From Symsagittifera roscoffensis (Eukaryota; Xenacoelomorpha; Acoela; Convolutidae): 64,000 bases of DNA. Where the stretch lies: contig NC_087065.1 of assembly GCF_963678635.1 (NCBI RefSeq), positions 65,629,374 to 65,693,373 of the forward strand. The letters are read 5' to 3'. Below the pieces are notes generated by a model. The model was not told the DNA's origin and ran no database searches. It saw only the letters and a program-made list of their open reading frames with translations. This document shows, one piece after another, positions 15,841-27,589 of this stretch (positions are counted from its first letter, which is position 1; the number at the start of each line of letters is the position of its first letter). Made by a program: the position numbers and the translations under genes.

Positions 15841-17272
15841 TAAGCCATAAATCTGCATTATATTACATTCATATACATGTTTTGGGTGAAAAACGGACAA
15901 TTTTTTGGTAAAAATGTGAAAAAAAAAAAATTATGTTTTTTTTTCGAAAAATGAACATGACCCTTAACCCTGCTCAGAAATTCATGGCAAATTGATTGAG
16001 GGTAGTTTCAATGGATTTGGAGAGAAAAAAAATTTTTTCCCAATTTTTTTTTCAATATTTTCACAAAAATCAGATTTTCTCAAAAAATCACAACTTTTCA
16101 GGCGTCTACTCTCATTGATTGGGCTATAATTGTTTTTTTTTGAATTTCTACGCTTGTCCTAATTACGTATCAGATAGCTCCTAAAAATTTCAAACCACAT
16201 TCACTTGAATTTAAAACGAACGAATAATTCAAGCTAAAAATGAAGGAAAAAAGAAGTTAAAAAATTATGTTTTTTAAATTTCGAACTTGACCAGTAGAAC
16301 TGTGCTCGAGGTCCCACAAAACTTACTGGTTTTTTTGTTGATAGATTTAAAAGACCCTTTTTTAAACATTACTTTTCCTTTTTTCACAACATAAAAAATT
16401 TGAGGTTTTCCTTTATTTTGAAAAAAAAAATTTCACTTGAAATTACAGAACGGGAGGCGTTCCCGAGGAGCGTAGCGACGAGCAACGCCGGGTTAGCTAT
16501 TGCCCCTTAAACCAAACGGCCATGCCTTAATATTTCGAAGGACATGATATGAAATGTTTCACGGGACACCGAATGACATGAAGGAAACTTTGATTCCGAT
16601 ATCTTTTACACATTCAAATGACAATCTATGCTTATCATGCATCGGTAACTATCAAGGTGTCAAATTTGCAAAATTTTCATTTTTTAAGTTTACTATTTTT
16701 TCAACTTAATTAGTTAGTTGAGGGCTTTACTTTCTGAATACTTTTATCTCATAAATCTACTTTTTATTATACCTATTTACGCAAACCAAGAAGTGGGCTT
16801 GAAATCATTAGGAAATTACTGTTTCACGGTTAAAATTAGTCAGAAAAAGTTTTAGGCTCTATCTGAATCATTCTAAGCATTAAATTTTGTAATTTAGTGC
16901 TGAAATGTTAATTGAAAGTCTAAACCAGTCGCCTAAAAAAAGCCAAAATTTTATCGCTAACCCTTAAAATTAACAGCAAAAGTTTGAGGCTGTAAATGAA
17001 TCAGTTTTTAGTATACAAAACCCCTCCACTTGAGCAGAGTGATGAGACATATAGAGCTTAAAGCTAGAATAAACCCTGTTTTTGGAAAGGAAAAGACTTA
17101 TTGCCAAGACGGCGAAGTATAACTCTCGTTAATGGCTTCTACTTGCCCTTACCCGCAAAGTTTTTTGGTGCTAGTCACTTCTCGCTTTTGCTTTTCCATA
17201 ACCAGTTCTACTTGAAATTCTCCTAAATTTTCTTGAAATTTTCCTGAATTACTTCAGTAACTTCAACAAACA
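15841..17272. other. Non-coding Polinton region upstream of the polymerase gene
   Basis: A/T-rich sequence with long A and T runs up to about 16450, then the right internal inverted-repeat arm (16451-16592), then about 680 bp before the polymerase ATG. No supported reading frame. Promoter elements for the polymerase are presumably in 16600-17272, but no clear TATA box could be chosen. Confidence 0.5.
16451..16592 (-). repeat. Internal inverted repeat, right arm (142 bp)
   Basis: Reverse-complement partner of 12833-12975. Together the arms bound 3,475 bp that contain both leftward genes, the gene at 14688 and the stem-loop cluster. No target-site-like duplication was seen outside the arms. 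Confidence 0.85.
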
Positions 17273-20200
17273 ATGCCGAACTCTACTTCTATCGCGACAC
17301 CTGTTCCTTGCCAGCAGTGCGGAAAAATACTGAGCTCTAAAAGGAACTTGAGAAGACATGAGCAAAAAGTTCACAAGATCCTTCCTCCCCCTCCTCCTCA
17401 AACTGTTTGCGATGAGTGTCTAGAGTCATTCGAGAGTTTGTCGGAAGCCCGAGAGCACGTCGAGCTGGTACATGACATGACTTCGAATAGTCATTGTATC
17501 TATTGCCATACAATATTTCTCACCGCGGAAAGCTATGGACAACACTTGCTGAAGAAGCACGCATTGCCTGTTTGGGACGGCATTGAGACGACGTGTTCCG
17601 CTGCCCCAACGGAAAGCGCGTTCAGAGGCAAATTGCGTCGATACGATCTCAAAGTTGGTGAAAAAGAAATGGATTTGCTTCAAGTCATGATGCAAAACAA
17701 GGAGGAAATAGATGCTCTTATACTGGAAAGGGTCAAAGAGGGTCCGAACAAGGTGCAATTCCATGTGGAAGTGGGAATGATCAAAATTCCCACTGTGCAA
17801 GACGGGGACAGTGGAAACTTCGAAAGGACCATGCTGTTTCTGAACACTAAGACATTGACAGTGTACTTCGAGGGAATAGCTGGGGTTCAATTCTTGGAAC
17901 TGATTGAACATATGGTCAACCAAGTCAATTCGTTCTCTTCTCATGGTAGCGGATGGATTATTGACAGAATTGAAAAATTGCAAATCAGTTTCGCGGCCTT
18001 CTCACCAATAAGAGCAGGATCCTACCTCGAGCTACCTGATGCACTCAGCGCAGCATCTACTCTGCTCACAAATATCAACACTAAAGATGATGACCGTTGC
18101 TTTCTCTACTCCTTTGTTGCCGCATATCACAATGTGAATGAGCCGGCCCTCTACCCCACATCTAGACGGTGGCTGGAGAAAAACAAAGTCTCAACCTACA
18201 ATCTCGACAAAGAAGGAATTGTGAAAATCAATGGGGAATACGAAATGCCAATGGGTCTGATGGATATGGACAGATTTGAAAAGTTGAACAATTGTCAAAT
18301 CAACGTCTTCCGGTAAGCAAATTCTAATTTCCTTCTAAAAATTTTAAAATTCCTTCAATAATGTTCTTCACCTATTCAAACACCCTTTTTATTTCATTTC
18401 AAACCTAGGTATAAAAATTATTTTTCTGTTCAGGTACAACGATGGCGAATTGTTGCCCATAAGAGTATCGAGCAGATTCACTACTAGCCTGATTGTGGAC
18501 TTGTTGCTGCTGACAGATGGATCAAAATATCACTATGTGTTGATAAGTGATCTCCAGAAACTGGTCGAGTACGTGCGGCACAAAGTGCACCGATTTCAAT
18601 CTGAGATTTGTCGCAAATGTTTCCACACATGCGCTTCATTCGAAACTTTGAGAAGGTTACTTGCCGTGAGAAGACATCAAGAACTGTGCTACCAAGACGA
18701 AGATGTCGTCATAACAATGCCCAAGCCGGGAAAAGATGACCACAAGTTCAAAAACTTAACAGCTCGTTGGTACGTACCCAGAGTAATCTACTTTGATTTG
18801 GAGTCACTGCTCTTACCAGTATACGGACCGCAACCTGATCCGCGAAAATCTAGCACGCAAACAATTGAAATCCATCAACCGTGCGGCTACGCGTTAGCAG
18901 TAATCGAATTTGGGAAAAAAGACCTGTTAAAGTTTGAGCTTAAAAGAGGACCGAATGTGATGGAAGAGCTAATTAGCTCCCTTGAATCGTTAGCGAGACA
19001 AATTTACGTAGAAAAAAGGAAATATTACACTTTCACTGGTATAACAGACCAGGAACGGGAAGATGCTACAATTTGTTGGATATGCGAGAATGATTTTTCC
19101 GACAATGATCAAGTGGTACTTGATCATTGCCATTACACCAACAAGTTTCTGGGTTGGGCACACAATGAGTGTAACGTTAATAGAAAAACAACAAATTACA
19201 TTCCAGTGGTAGCTCATAATTTGTCAAATTATGATTTACACTTTATAATCAAAGCGCTGGCAAAAAGCGATTCGGAAAACACTTTTTCCGTAATACCCGC
19301 ATCTGAAGAAAAATATATATCCTTGACAATCTCAGTCTACATAAAAACGTACACGGACAAAAACGGAAAAATCAAAAAACTCTACGAAAATCTGAGATTC
19401 ATCGATTCGTATAGGTTCATGCTGGCATCGTTGGCAAAACTTGTCGATAATTTGCCCAACGAAAAGTTTTTTCTGCTGGAGAACTATTTTGAAAAACTCG
19501 GCCACTCACGTGAAAAAGTCAGTCTGTTGAAACAGAAAGGGCATTACCCCTACTCATACTTCAACTCATTCGAAAAATTCCGAGAAACTCGCCTTCCCCC
19601 ACGAGCAATGTGGAAAAATAGTCTAACAGGAGGGGATGTGAGTGTTTCAAGAAGCGAGTACAATCATGCCCTTAAAGTTTTCACCGAACTGAAGTGTGGC
19701 TCACTTGGTGATTACCACGACTTGTACTTGACTACAGATGTGCTATTGCTTGCTTCCGTTTTCGAAGCTTTTCGTGAAGTTTGCTATCAAACATACGGGC
19801 TGGATTGCGCCTGTTACTTCACGGCAAGTAACCTTTCCGGGGACGCCTTTCTAAAAGTTTGTAAGCCCGAACTGAAACTCTTAACGGACCGTGAACATCT
19901 AGACCTTGTGCAGCGAATGATACGAGGAGGCATGTCGTCGATTTACGCGCGCCGATTTTACAAAGCAAACAATAAATACCTCGACGATTTTTCGCCCTCA
20001 GAACCATCAAGCTACATCCTCAATATTGATGCAAACAATTTGTACGGGGGGATAATGAAACACTGCCCTTTGCCCTTAAACGATTTTTCAATAGTTGAAA
20101 AAAGTCTGGCAGACATACTGCTCACCAGCGAAACATCAGAATGGGGTTATATAGTTGAAGTCAATTTAACCATACCCGAAGAGCTTCACGACTTCTTTGC

Positions 20201-21871
20201 TGATTACCCCCTTGCCCCCTCTCGTGAAGTAGTGGACATCGGTGCAATGAGCAACGAGCAAGTCGACATGTTGGGAAAATTGGGAATCACCACACTGCCA
20301 AAAGTGCCAAAGCTTCTACAGACCTTGCATCCTAAAGAAGGTTATGTTTTGCACTACCTTACCCTAAAATTGTACCATGAGCTAGGAATGAAAATAACTC
20401 ACCTCGGAAAAGTTCTTCAGTTCCGCCAAAGTCACTGGATGGCACCCTTTGTCGACCTCAACACCCGCCTACGAAAAGCCGCGGTAAATAAATTCCAGGA
20501 GAACTTCTACAAGCTAATTGTTAATTCAGCTTTCGGTAAGACAATGGAGTCTAAGTTAGGAAGAAAGAAGCTGGAGATTGTAAGGAATGAGAGAGAACTT
20601 TTACAAAAAACAGCTCTGAGCACAATGAAAAGCTTTCAAATCATTGACGATCAATTAGCCACAATTAGCTTTTCAGTAACAAAAATATTGTGGGATAAAC
20701 CTATGATAGTTGGTGCGACCATCCTAGACCTCGCCAAGCGTTTCATGTTTCAGTTTCACTATCAAAAAATGAAACCAAATCTAAACTTGGAACTCCTTTA
20801 CTCCGACACGGATAGTTTTATTTACGCCATAAAAACTGATGACGTTTACCGAGACTTGGAGAAAATAAAAGCTGATTTCGACTTTTCAAATTACGATAAG
20901 GACCATTTCTTGTTCGAGGATACCAACAAGAAAGTTGTGCTGAAGTTCAAAGACGAGACTGGTGGGAAGCCGATCAGAGAATTCATCGCCCTAAAACCGA
21001 AACTATATTCGGTCGTCCTTAATGGTAAATAAAATTTAAGCCACCCTTCCACCCCCCATTCCTACCTTTTACAGAACAAAAATACCACCACCAACCTACC
21101 TACACCCCTTAATTTGTTGCATTAAACTATGGGCATTTAGCTGATTTAGGCAACATTATACAATGTTGCCTAAACGTTGATTTATCTGACAACATATTCC
21201 CTCTTGTTTCCTCTTTTTTAATCATAATTTAGAGTCTTCTGCTCTTTTTTGGTAAAATGAATCAAATTTTGTTCGGTATAAATTGAGTTGCTGAAGTGAA
21301 ATGAAGCTATCCCCAACGTTGTAGAAAAGAATAATAATTTTGCTATTGTTTAGAAGGCACTCAAAAATTGAGTGCCAAAGGAATTAAACGGAGTGCACAG
21401 AGAGAACTGGTCCACCAAACCTTCAGGGACACATTATTCACTGGAAAAACAATGAGAGTATACAACTATAATATAGTTTCGAAAGGTCACACCAATATGA
21501 CAGTGAAACAAAACAAACTTGCATTATCACCATTCGACTCAAAACGTTTTCTACTTTTCGACGGAATTTCGACAGTGCCCTTTGGCCATAAAGCCGCTGA
21601 AGAAAATGCTTTTCTAGAAGACATTTACATGGACACCGAGTGGGCCAACTCATACAATGAAACTGATAACAGTTCTCCCGATTTTACACTCCCGGATTGG
21701 GGATTTTTACAGCGGCCCTACTCAGAAGCAGAGCTGCAAGAAGAAGAAGAAGCTTCTAGTAGCCGAGTCCGTGAACGTCCCCCTATAAAAAACCCATTTA
21801 TTTTATCTGAAGCTTCAGAAGAACGACCATCTAAAAAACACCGCAAAGAAAACCAAAACAATAAACATTAA
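17273..21871 (+). CDS. polB: Protein-primed family B DNA polymerase, three exons, about 1,382 aa
   Basis: Replicates the element. Exons are 17273-18312, 18434-21024 and 21354-21871. Introns 18313-18433 and 21025-21353 are GT-AG and restore one continuous frame of 1,383 codons including the stop. N-terminus: three C2H2 zinc fingers (C13/C16/H29/H34, C46/C49/H62/H67, C75/C78/H91/H96). Near residues 561-593 is a treble-clef HNH-like insert (CWIC...DHCH...HNEC). Exonuclease motifs: D468-x-E470 (FDLES), HNLSNYDLHF (608-617) and Y778-x3-D782 (YLTTD). Polymerase motifs: DANNLYG (D879), KLIVNSAFGKTME (1040-1052) and YSDTDS (D1138, D1140). All catalytic residues are intact. The third exon opens with a KLSAKGIKR motif and ends in a basic Lys-rich tail. 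Introns in only this gene are notable. Confidence 0.95.
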
Positions 21872-21962
21872 AGTCTGAAACATATATTTTCAGATGATTT
21901 TTACTCTTCGTCCTTTTTATACTTCGACTTGTATATGTTTTGGTTTTTACCAATTTACAACT

Positions 21963-21968
21963 AATAAA
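21963..21968 (+). terminator. Candidate polyadenylation signal AATAAA after polB
   Basis: A canonical AATAAA lies 91 bp beyond the polymerase stop codon, and no other is nearer. Function is inferred from sequence and position. Confidence 0.55.
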
Positions 21969-22233
21969 ATACTCGTATTGAGCTCAATCACTGTTTTAAC
22001 ATAAAAAGCTTCAGGCAAATAAACTAGTAGACACAAACCAAGTGTTAATTCAAACAAATGTGTGAAATCCTTAGGCTTGTTTTGAATAATAAACTTTAAT
22101 AGCATGACAAATCTTTGACGAAAAGAAAGAAAGCCAGGAAATGATATCCACATGAAACTAGGACGAAAAAAGAAAAGTTCAGGAATTAGGACGATTAATT
22201 TTAATTATCGCGGGAAAAGGGACCGCTTTCAAA

Positions 22234-22474
22234 GGAATTAGAAGGAATTATTGTATCGCGTCCCGGTTGTTGAGCTCAGCTTAACAAGATCCTAAGGAGG
22301 GGGTCTTTTACTTTAGGGGTGGGAACTTGCGATCATTTACAAAATCCTAGGATAGGGGTCCTCCAAAAAATTAAGGACCCCTTTCCTAGGATTTTGCTTT
22401 ACGTGAGGACCCCCCCCCCCCCCCTTAGGAAGGACCCCCCCCCCTTAGGATCCGGGACACGATACAATACTACT
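22234..22474 (-). repeat. Polinton right terminal inverted repeat (241 bp)
   Basis: Inverted partner of 4153-4393. It keeps the palindromic layout (TTGTATCGCGTCCC near 22250, GGGACACGATACAA at the tip) but has substitutions in the inner half and C-runs of 15 and 10 bases, so the two TIRs are not identical. Confidence 0.9.
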
Positions 22475-22480
22475 CTTATA
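22475..22480. other. Polinton target site duplication, right copy (CTTATA)
   Basis: Directly follows the last element base ...ATACTACT and equals 4147-4152. Confidence 0.93.
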
Positions 22481-23162
22481 TTTTTGTACAAAACTTTTAA
22501 AATTGAATTTTAGCCTCATTGGAGTTTCATGACAAATAATCGATTAAAATGTGTTAGATAGCCATAGCCAATAATAGTTCCAGCGTATTGGATTATAATA
22601 ACAGTTTTAGAACTCGGATTCAAATCCAGTAGAATCTAATTTTCAAAAAGGCCTAAATGGATTCTTTTTTTTCTAAAAAAATCATTTATAACTGGATTAT
22701 TATCTGCATCTAATTTTTGCTTTTTATTTGGATTATCTGCAACTTTTTCTGAATTGCCCACGACCTACTCGATGTTTGAACCAGCTTACTTCATTCAAAT
22801 GGCATCTCTTACACTCTTAACGCCTCATTTAAGCTCTTCCAGACATACCCACCACCTTACTCCTCTCACACTTACCCCATCCCTCCCATGTAAACGTAGA
22901 AGGAGATGCGTGGTGTAGAGTTTGCGATTCTACTGTCATTTTGACTAGTAGCAAATTCGCAGTGGATTTTATAACTGTGCGTTTATAGAAGTTTGTAATT
23001 GTACGGTGCGACGGTTTAATGGCCATTCAAAATTTGGAAAAAAAATCAGTTTTTAACTTCGTTTTCGATACTTTCCGAAAAACCGAAATTCAAGACTTTA
23101 TGTAAACTTAGCAAAACACCCGACCCTCAAAGGCCACTACATGGTACTAATAAGAAGCTGTA
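22481..23162. other. Non-coding host sequence
   Basis: AT-rich, with no supported gene or repeat. It separates the Polinton from the tandem duplication. Confidence 0.5.
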
Positions 23163-25930
23163 AAAAGTCGGTCCACTACGAGGTAACAATTTCCTGAGAT
23201 CTCGGAAAACCACACCTGTTGCCTAATTATTAAGAAAGACTTTAAAAACTTCAAGGGACCCCCTACAACACAGAAGTCGAATCTAAAAATTTTTTGAAGT
23301 CATCATCCTCCGGAACCCTAATAATGAGCCTGCAAGAAATTGGTCCACTCAGAGGTAACATCTCCACAATATCTCAAAAAGACCACAAGTTGCCATGTAT
23401 TTAGATAGAGTATGAAACTTTTCACGCCCTCCAGCAACACAGTGAACGGTTTTCAAAAAATCCAAGGCCGATTTTTCGTATGACTCTTTTAAGAATTACA
23501 TGCAACCTTAGAAGACCAGAAGATAACAACTTCCAGATATATAGAGCTAACACATGTTATAAGTAAAAGTCATCGTCCCAGACTTCCGAAAGTCATTTCT
23601 CGGCCCCACTGAACGCAGGGAGCCAAAGCTTCGCAATATGATAGTCAATAGCAAGATATGTCGTATGTCATACTTTGCACCAAATCTGAATGTTGAACCG
23701 GAAATTATTAGCACTTGGGAAAAACACCCGTTATATCGGAATTAGTCAATTTAGGCAAAATAATCAGCGAGGGCATATTGGTTTTATGGCTGCAATAGAA
23801 ACTTAAACCCAGTCCTGAAAAATGTTCGCCACTGAGTATAACTCATCCTGCGACTCTTTCCAGTGTTATTAGACTTTGAATGGACCTTAGAAACGGGGTA
23901 ATTTGGAAATGTTTAATGCGATATGGTTGAAACTTGTTGAGTAGGACCCTCTGGGATTCTGAACACAAATATGGAAAATAGACTCCTCGGATGACACCGG
24001 CGTAATTTTTAAATGACTTTTGGGCGTTTATGACCAAAATTGGATAGACCACTCCGAAATTAACACCGGAAAGTGGAGTATTTCTCAGCCCCAAATCTTT
24101 GGAAATGAGAATCAATCACCCAGTTTATATTTGGGAGGAAAGTTATCCATTGTGAACTGAAGCAGAAGCTGAAAGGGGTGTTAGTTCTGAACTGTAATAT
24201 TAAAGTAGTGAAACTAATTAAAATGGACTTAGGAAATATTAGGTTCAGCAAACATTGGCATTGGCGAATTACCTTTTAATAGAAACTCAATCAGACTAAA
24301 GAATGGTAATCGCATAGAAAACACGTCGTAATAGGATTAAGGCATGGGAATTAGGTCTCAAAATAACTCTAATGAACGGGGTTTTTTACTCCGCTCCCCG
24401 GAGGTTGCTTTTTGGCTCAATTTGACCCTGAATAGGCGAATTACGTTGCCCTTATAGCTAAAAGTCGGGACTGAAATAGAGTACAGATGGGAAATTTAGA
24501 TCTTTAAATTGAACAAACTACTCAGAAAAGGGTCTTCCCCTAACCTCGGGAGGTCGGACGTTAACGGAATAATTGAGTAAAAAACGTGGGAAACTGGTTA
24601 ATCAACAAAGCTTAGTTTAGATGTGAAATTGGACTTGAGATTTGTAAAATTTAGTTCGAGATACCTCTGGTGAACATAAAATTCATACCTAGTGTCGCCA
24701 GGGAGAAATTTTTCTTAAGAACGTTGCGCAAGATGTACCAGAGTAAATGCCAGGACTTGTAGGGACAACCATAACTCTAACTAAAACAAAAACTGAAATA
24801 GACTAATATAGCGAAAGGGTTACGGGTAGCTTATACTTGGGCAGAACAAAATTGTATTGTGAGTGCGAAAAATTGATTCTCAATTAGTTAGAACACAAAT
24901 TTTTGCGAGAAGAGAGATTACAAATTTAGTAGATATTTAATTTTCTTCAGAGTTGAAAATAGTGATTCCGGAAAATATCGATATCAGTTAAAGTACCTCA
25001 AAGGAATAGTTATCCATAAAAAAACTACTAATTTTAGCAGCTCGGACTGAGTGGTTATAGGGAAAATTGTGTGTAATTGGTTAAAAAGGTTTCTTTAGAG
25101 AAAAAATCACATAGTTGAGTTAATTGGAAGCTAAATTGCAATTAGGCAATTGTGCTGATAAACCGCGGATCTTTTCCTTTGATTAGATTAAAAGATTTTA
25201 TTCTGGCTACTTAGAGACGTCTGTATTTGGTCTTCTATTATCCGAACTCAAATAGTATTGAAAAATTCTTGCGATCGTATTGAGCGAACGGGACAGGCGC
25301 AAGAGTAGTACAAAAAGGGGGCCAAAAGCACAATACAGTACAGAAAGGTTGATAGCAACTGAATCTTTTCGGGATTGTGGATAGGAGTGAATCTCAGTCG
25401 CCGCACTGAATTCACTACCCATGGAACCACTTTGCATTGTCGTTAAAAGAGAGAGAGAGAGAGAGAGAGAAAGCGCAAACATAGAGAAGCAAAACCTTTA
25501 AATCTACAAATGAGAGTAGTGGGAAGGGGGATGTTAAATAGGAAGATGGAGGGCACACTTGTGAAGTTTTGAAAAAATAGTCTCTACTTTCAACAACAGA
25601 ACATAAACGACGTATCGATGCAGTTTTTAAAGCGTTTTGATGAAAAAGTTCTGTTTTTCATGTTCACTCCGTGTCTGAGCATGAGCATATGCGGGAGAGG
25701 GAGGGTTGTAAAAAGCAGCAAAGGACAAAAAGGATAAAAAAACAGCAAAAATTAAGTACGAAACTAAAAGAACGGAAGAAAAAAATGAAAAATGTGCAGA
25801 GAAAAAACAAAAAAACCAAAGTAGTTTTATCCAAAATTTCATCAATTAAACGTGTCTTTTGCAAAATGACGTTTAATTTTTGAACTTACAGTGAAAACTT
25901 TGAAAATTGCAGAGTAATTTCAGAAAAAAA

Positions 25931-26312
25931 CTTTTAAAATCTTTCATTGTGTTTTGTTATTGATATAAAACGTTTTGTTTGCTTCAAAAATATTAACATT
26001 ACAATCCATTTTGAACCAGTTTTAGGTGATTAGTTAAAACTGGCTATAAAATGAGCCCATTATCAATTAGTTATTGTCCATGGAACACCTTAGCGGGTAA
26101 GAATTACAATTAGCCGCAACGGAGTTCCATGGACAATATCTAATCGTTTATGATGTCATTCTATAGCCAATTCCTGAAAAAAAAATCTTAAGTAATTAAC
26201 TAAAACTGGTTTAAAATGGTTTTTAATGTTATTGTTTTTGAAGCAAACAAAACGTTTTTTCTTACATCAATTATAAGAAAAAACATAGAAGATTTTAATA
26301 GTTTTTTAAAAA
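25931..26312. mobile_element. Foldback/MITE-like element, copy 1
   Basis: An imperfect palindrome of about 380 bp. The arm AAAACGTTTTGTTTGCTTCAAAAATATTAACATT returns as its complement on the right. The centre is bounded by GTCCATGGAAC/GTTCCATGGAC. No coding capacity. The structure fits a non-autonomous hairpin transposon; ends and target duplication were not resolved. Confidence 0.65.
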
Positions 26313-26517
26313 GAAGAAACGAATTATTTTGGAAAAGTTTCTATTTGAACTTAACTACTTCAGCAAAAGGTCTTTTCATTACTCATTATCAGTTCTGCTA
26401 GATAGCGTAAGCTTGCTTTCAAACTTTCCAAATTGCTAGATTGCTCTTTTATTTGAATATGGTTAAATTGGAAATCATCAAAAATGAAAAAAACTCACAA
26501 AAACCTACAAATGCCTC

Positions 26518-26760
26518 AAATACTACCCAATCCTGGGTCGGATTTAGGGGGAGCGGATTGGAAGCCCTCTTCCCTCGGAGATTCGATCCCCTGCCGACCT
26601 AACCAGTCCCTCCTGGTACCTTTTTGAGATATGCATTTTTTGTTGACGGACCCGAAAATTTTTGCTTAAAGTGCGTTTGGTGCTAAATATATACTAACTT
26701 GAGGGGGGAGCGCTCGCCGAAAAAACGCGTTTTTCGTCAAAATTTTCCAAAAGTTGCCTA
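26518..26760. repeat. Interspersed repeat family A, copy 2
   Basis: Contains CCTCGGAGATTCGATCCCCTGCC and a GAGGGGGGAGCGC block shared with 2950-3300 and 31103-31508. Compared with the second duplication copy, about 175 bp are missing at its 3' side. Confidence 0.55.
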
Positions 26761-27337
26761 GTACCCAATCCACGATTTCATTGAAGTGCAATTGATCAGA
26801 CAAATGTCTCTTAATGAAACAACGGCACGCAAGGACCGTTCAAATTATTTGATGACTTTTTCACGTTTGTAGTCATTTATCAGTTTGGTGCCTAGTTCGA
26901 AATTGCTTTCGCCCTCTAATAGCTATGACGCGAATTGCTACAACAATATTTTTTCTGATAGAAATTTTACACCAGAATTCGTTTTCTTATAAGAATATTA
27001 TAAGATTCATACAAACTCTCTGTCATCACATACAAGAAATCCTGTAAGATTTTCCCAGGACTTCGATTTCTACTAGCAATCGGGTAACCAATCCGCACGT
27101 CAATAAAACCGTAACTTAAAAAAAGGCGTTCAGTTAGGTATAATTGATACAATTTTTTCCACAAGAAGTACATAGTTCAAAGCTAGGAATGTGTTCTTTT
27201 TAAAATATAGGTTATGTTTCTAGGAAGTGAAACAAAGAAAGTGACCGCGCCCTCGCAAGCAGCGATCACGGATGATGGGCCTCGAATATCCGACTTCCCG
27301 ACTTCTTACGAAGGCCTTACTTCTGCAATAGTGTTAC

Positions 27338-27589
27338 TTTAAATGTTTGAAATTGAGTACCTGGGTTAGCAAAGCGTTGTTGTTGATATCCAGTCTTTGA
27401 GTGATAGCGACAACCAGACACTAAGTCATCATTCTGGAATGCATGTATGGCTGGCCGTCTGTATCCAGATCCTCCTCGCTCGTCGAAACTGCTGTGGAGA
27501 CTCTGTCGATTGAGATAGTCCTGCACTTTAATGTCTACTATCTTCCTCACTCTCTCCGTCTCTCGCTCCGACCATTTGTTCCAATTCAT
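27338..27589 (-). CDS. Candidate exon with strong conservation between duplicates, copy 1
   Basis: A leftward frame from the ATG at 27589. The encoded segment includes WSERETERVRKIVDIKVQD, LHSSFDERGGSGYRRPAIHA and SKTGYQQQRFANPGTQFQTF. It resembles no family I recognise. Copy 2 (32083-32337) differs at only a handful of bases: two changes in the body are synonymous, and amino-acid changes are confined to the first few residues. A GT donor-like site follows the last shared codon in both copies (AAA|GTAACA here, AGA|GTACCA there). Flanking DNA is more diverged and the segment is GC-richer. This suggests a real exon under constraint, but no other exon was found. Confidence 0.45.

Larger units (their letters stand above)
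4153..22474 (+). mobile_element. Complete Polinton/Maverick DNA transposon, 18.3 kb
   Basis: Both ends share AGTAGTATTGTATCGTGTCC in inverted orientation, giving the 5'-AG...CT-3' termini typical of Polintons, and a perfect 6-bp target duplication flanks them. The interior encodes the family's diagnostic set: protein-primed family B DNA polymerase, DDE integrase, FtsK/HerA-type packaging ATPase, adenain-type cysteine protease, double-jelly-roll major capsid and single-jelly-roll minor capsid proteins. Genes from 4679 to 12762 run rightward with overlaps of a few to 299 bp. Two genes then run leftward, and one gene plus the polymerase run rightward. All the core frames are open, so the insertion looks young and potentially active, and could form virions if the family hypothesis is right. 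Confidence 0.96.

Noticed and set aside
15585-15911. Frame beginning with a run of Arg-Glu
   Set aside because: Translation of the (GA)n repeat and the stem-loop cluster; no protein character.
23843-24115. Leftward frames at 23843-24115 and 28316-28723 as a gene pair
   Set aside because: They are simply the same duplicated DNA with different lengths and indels, and show no motif or coding-type conservation.
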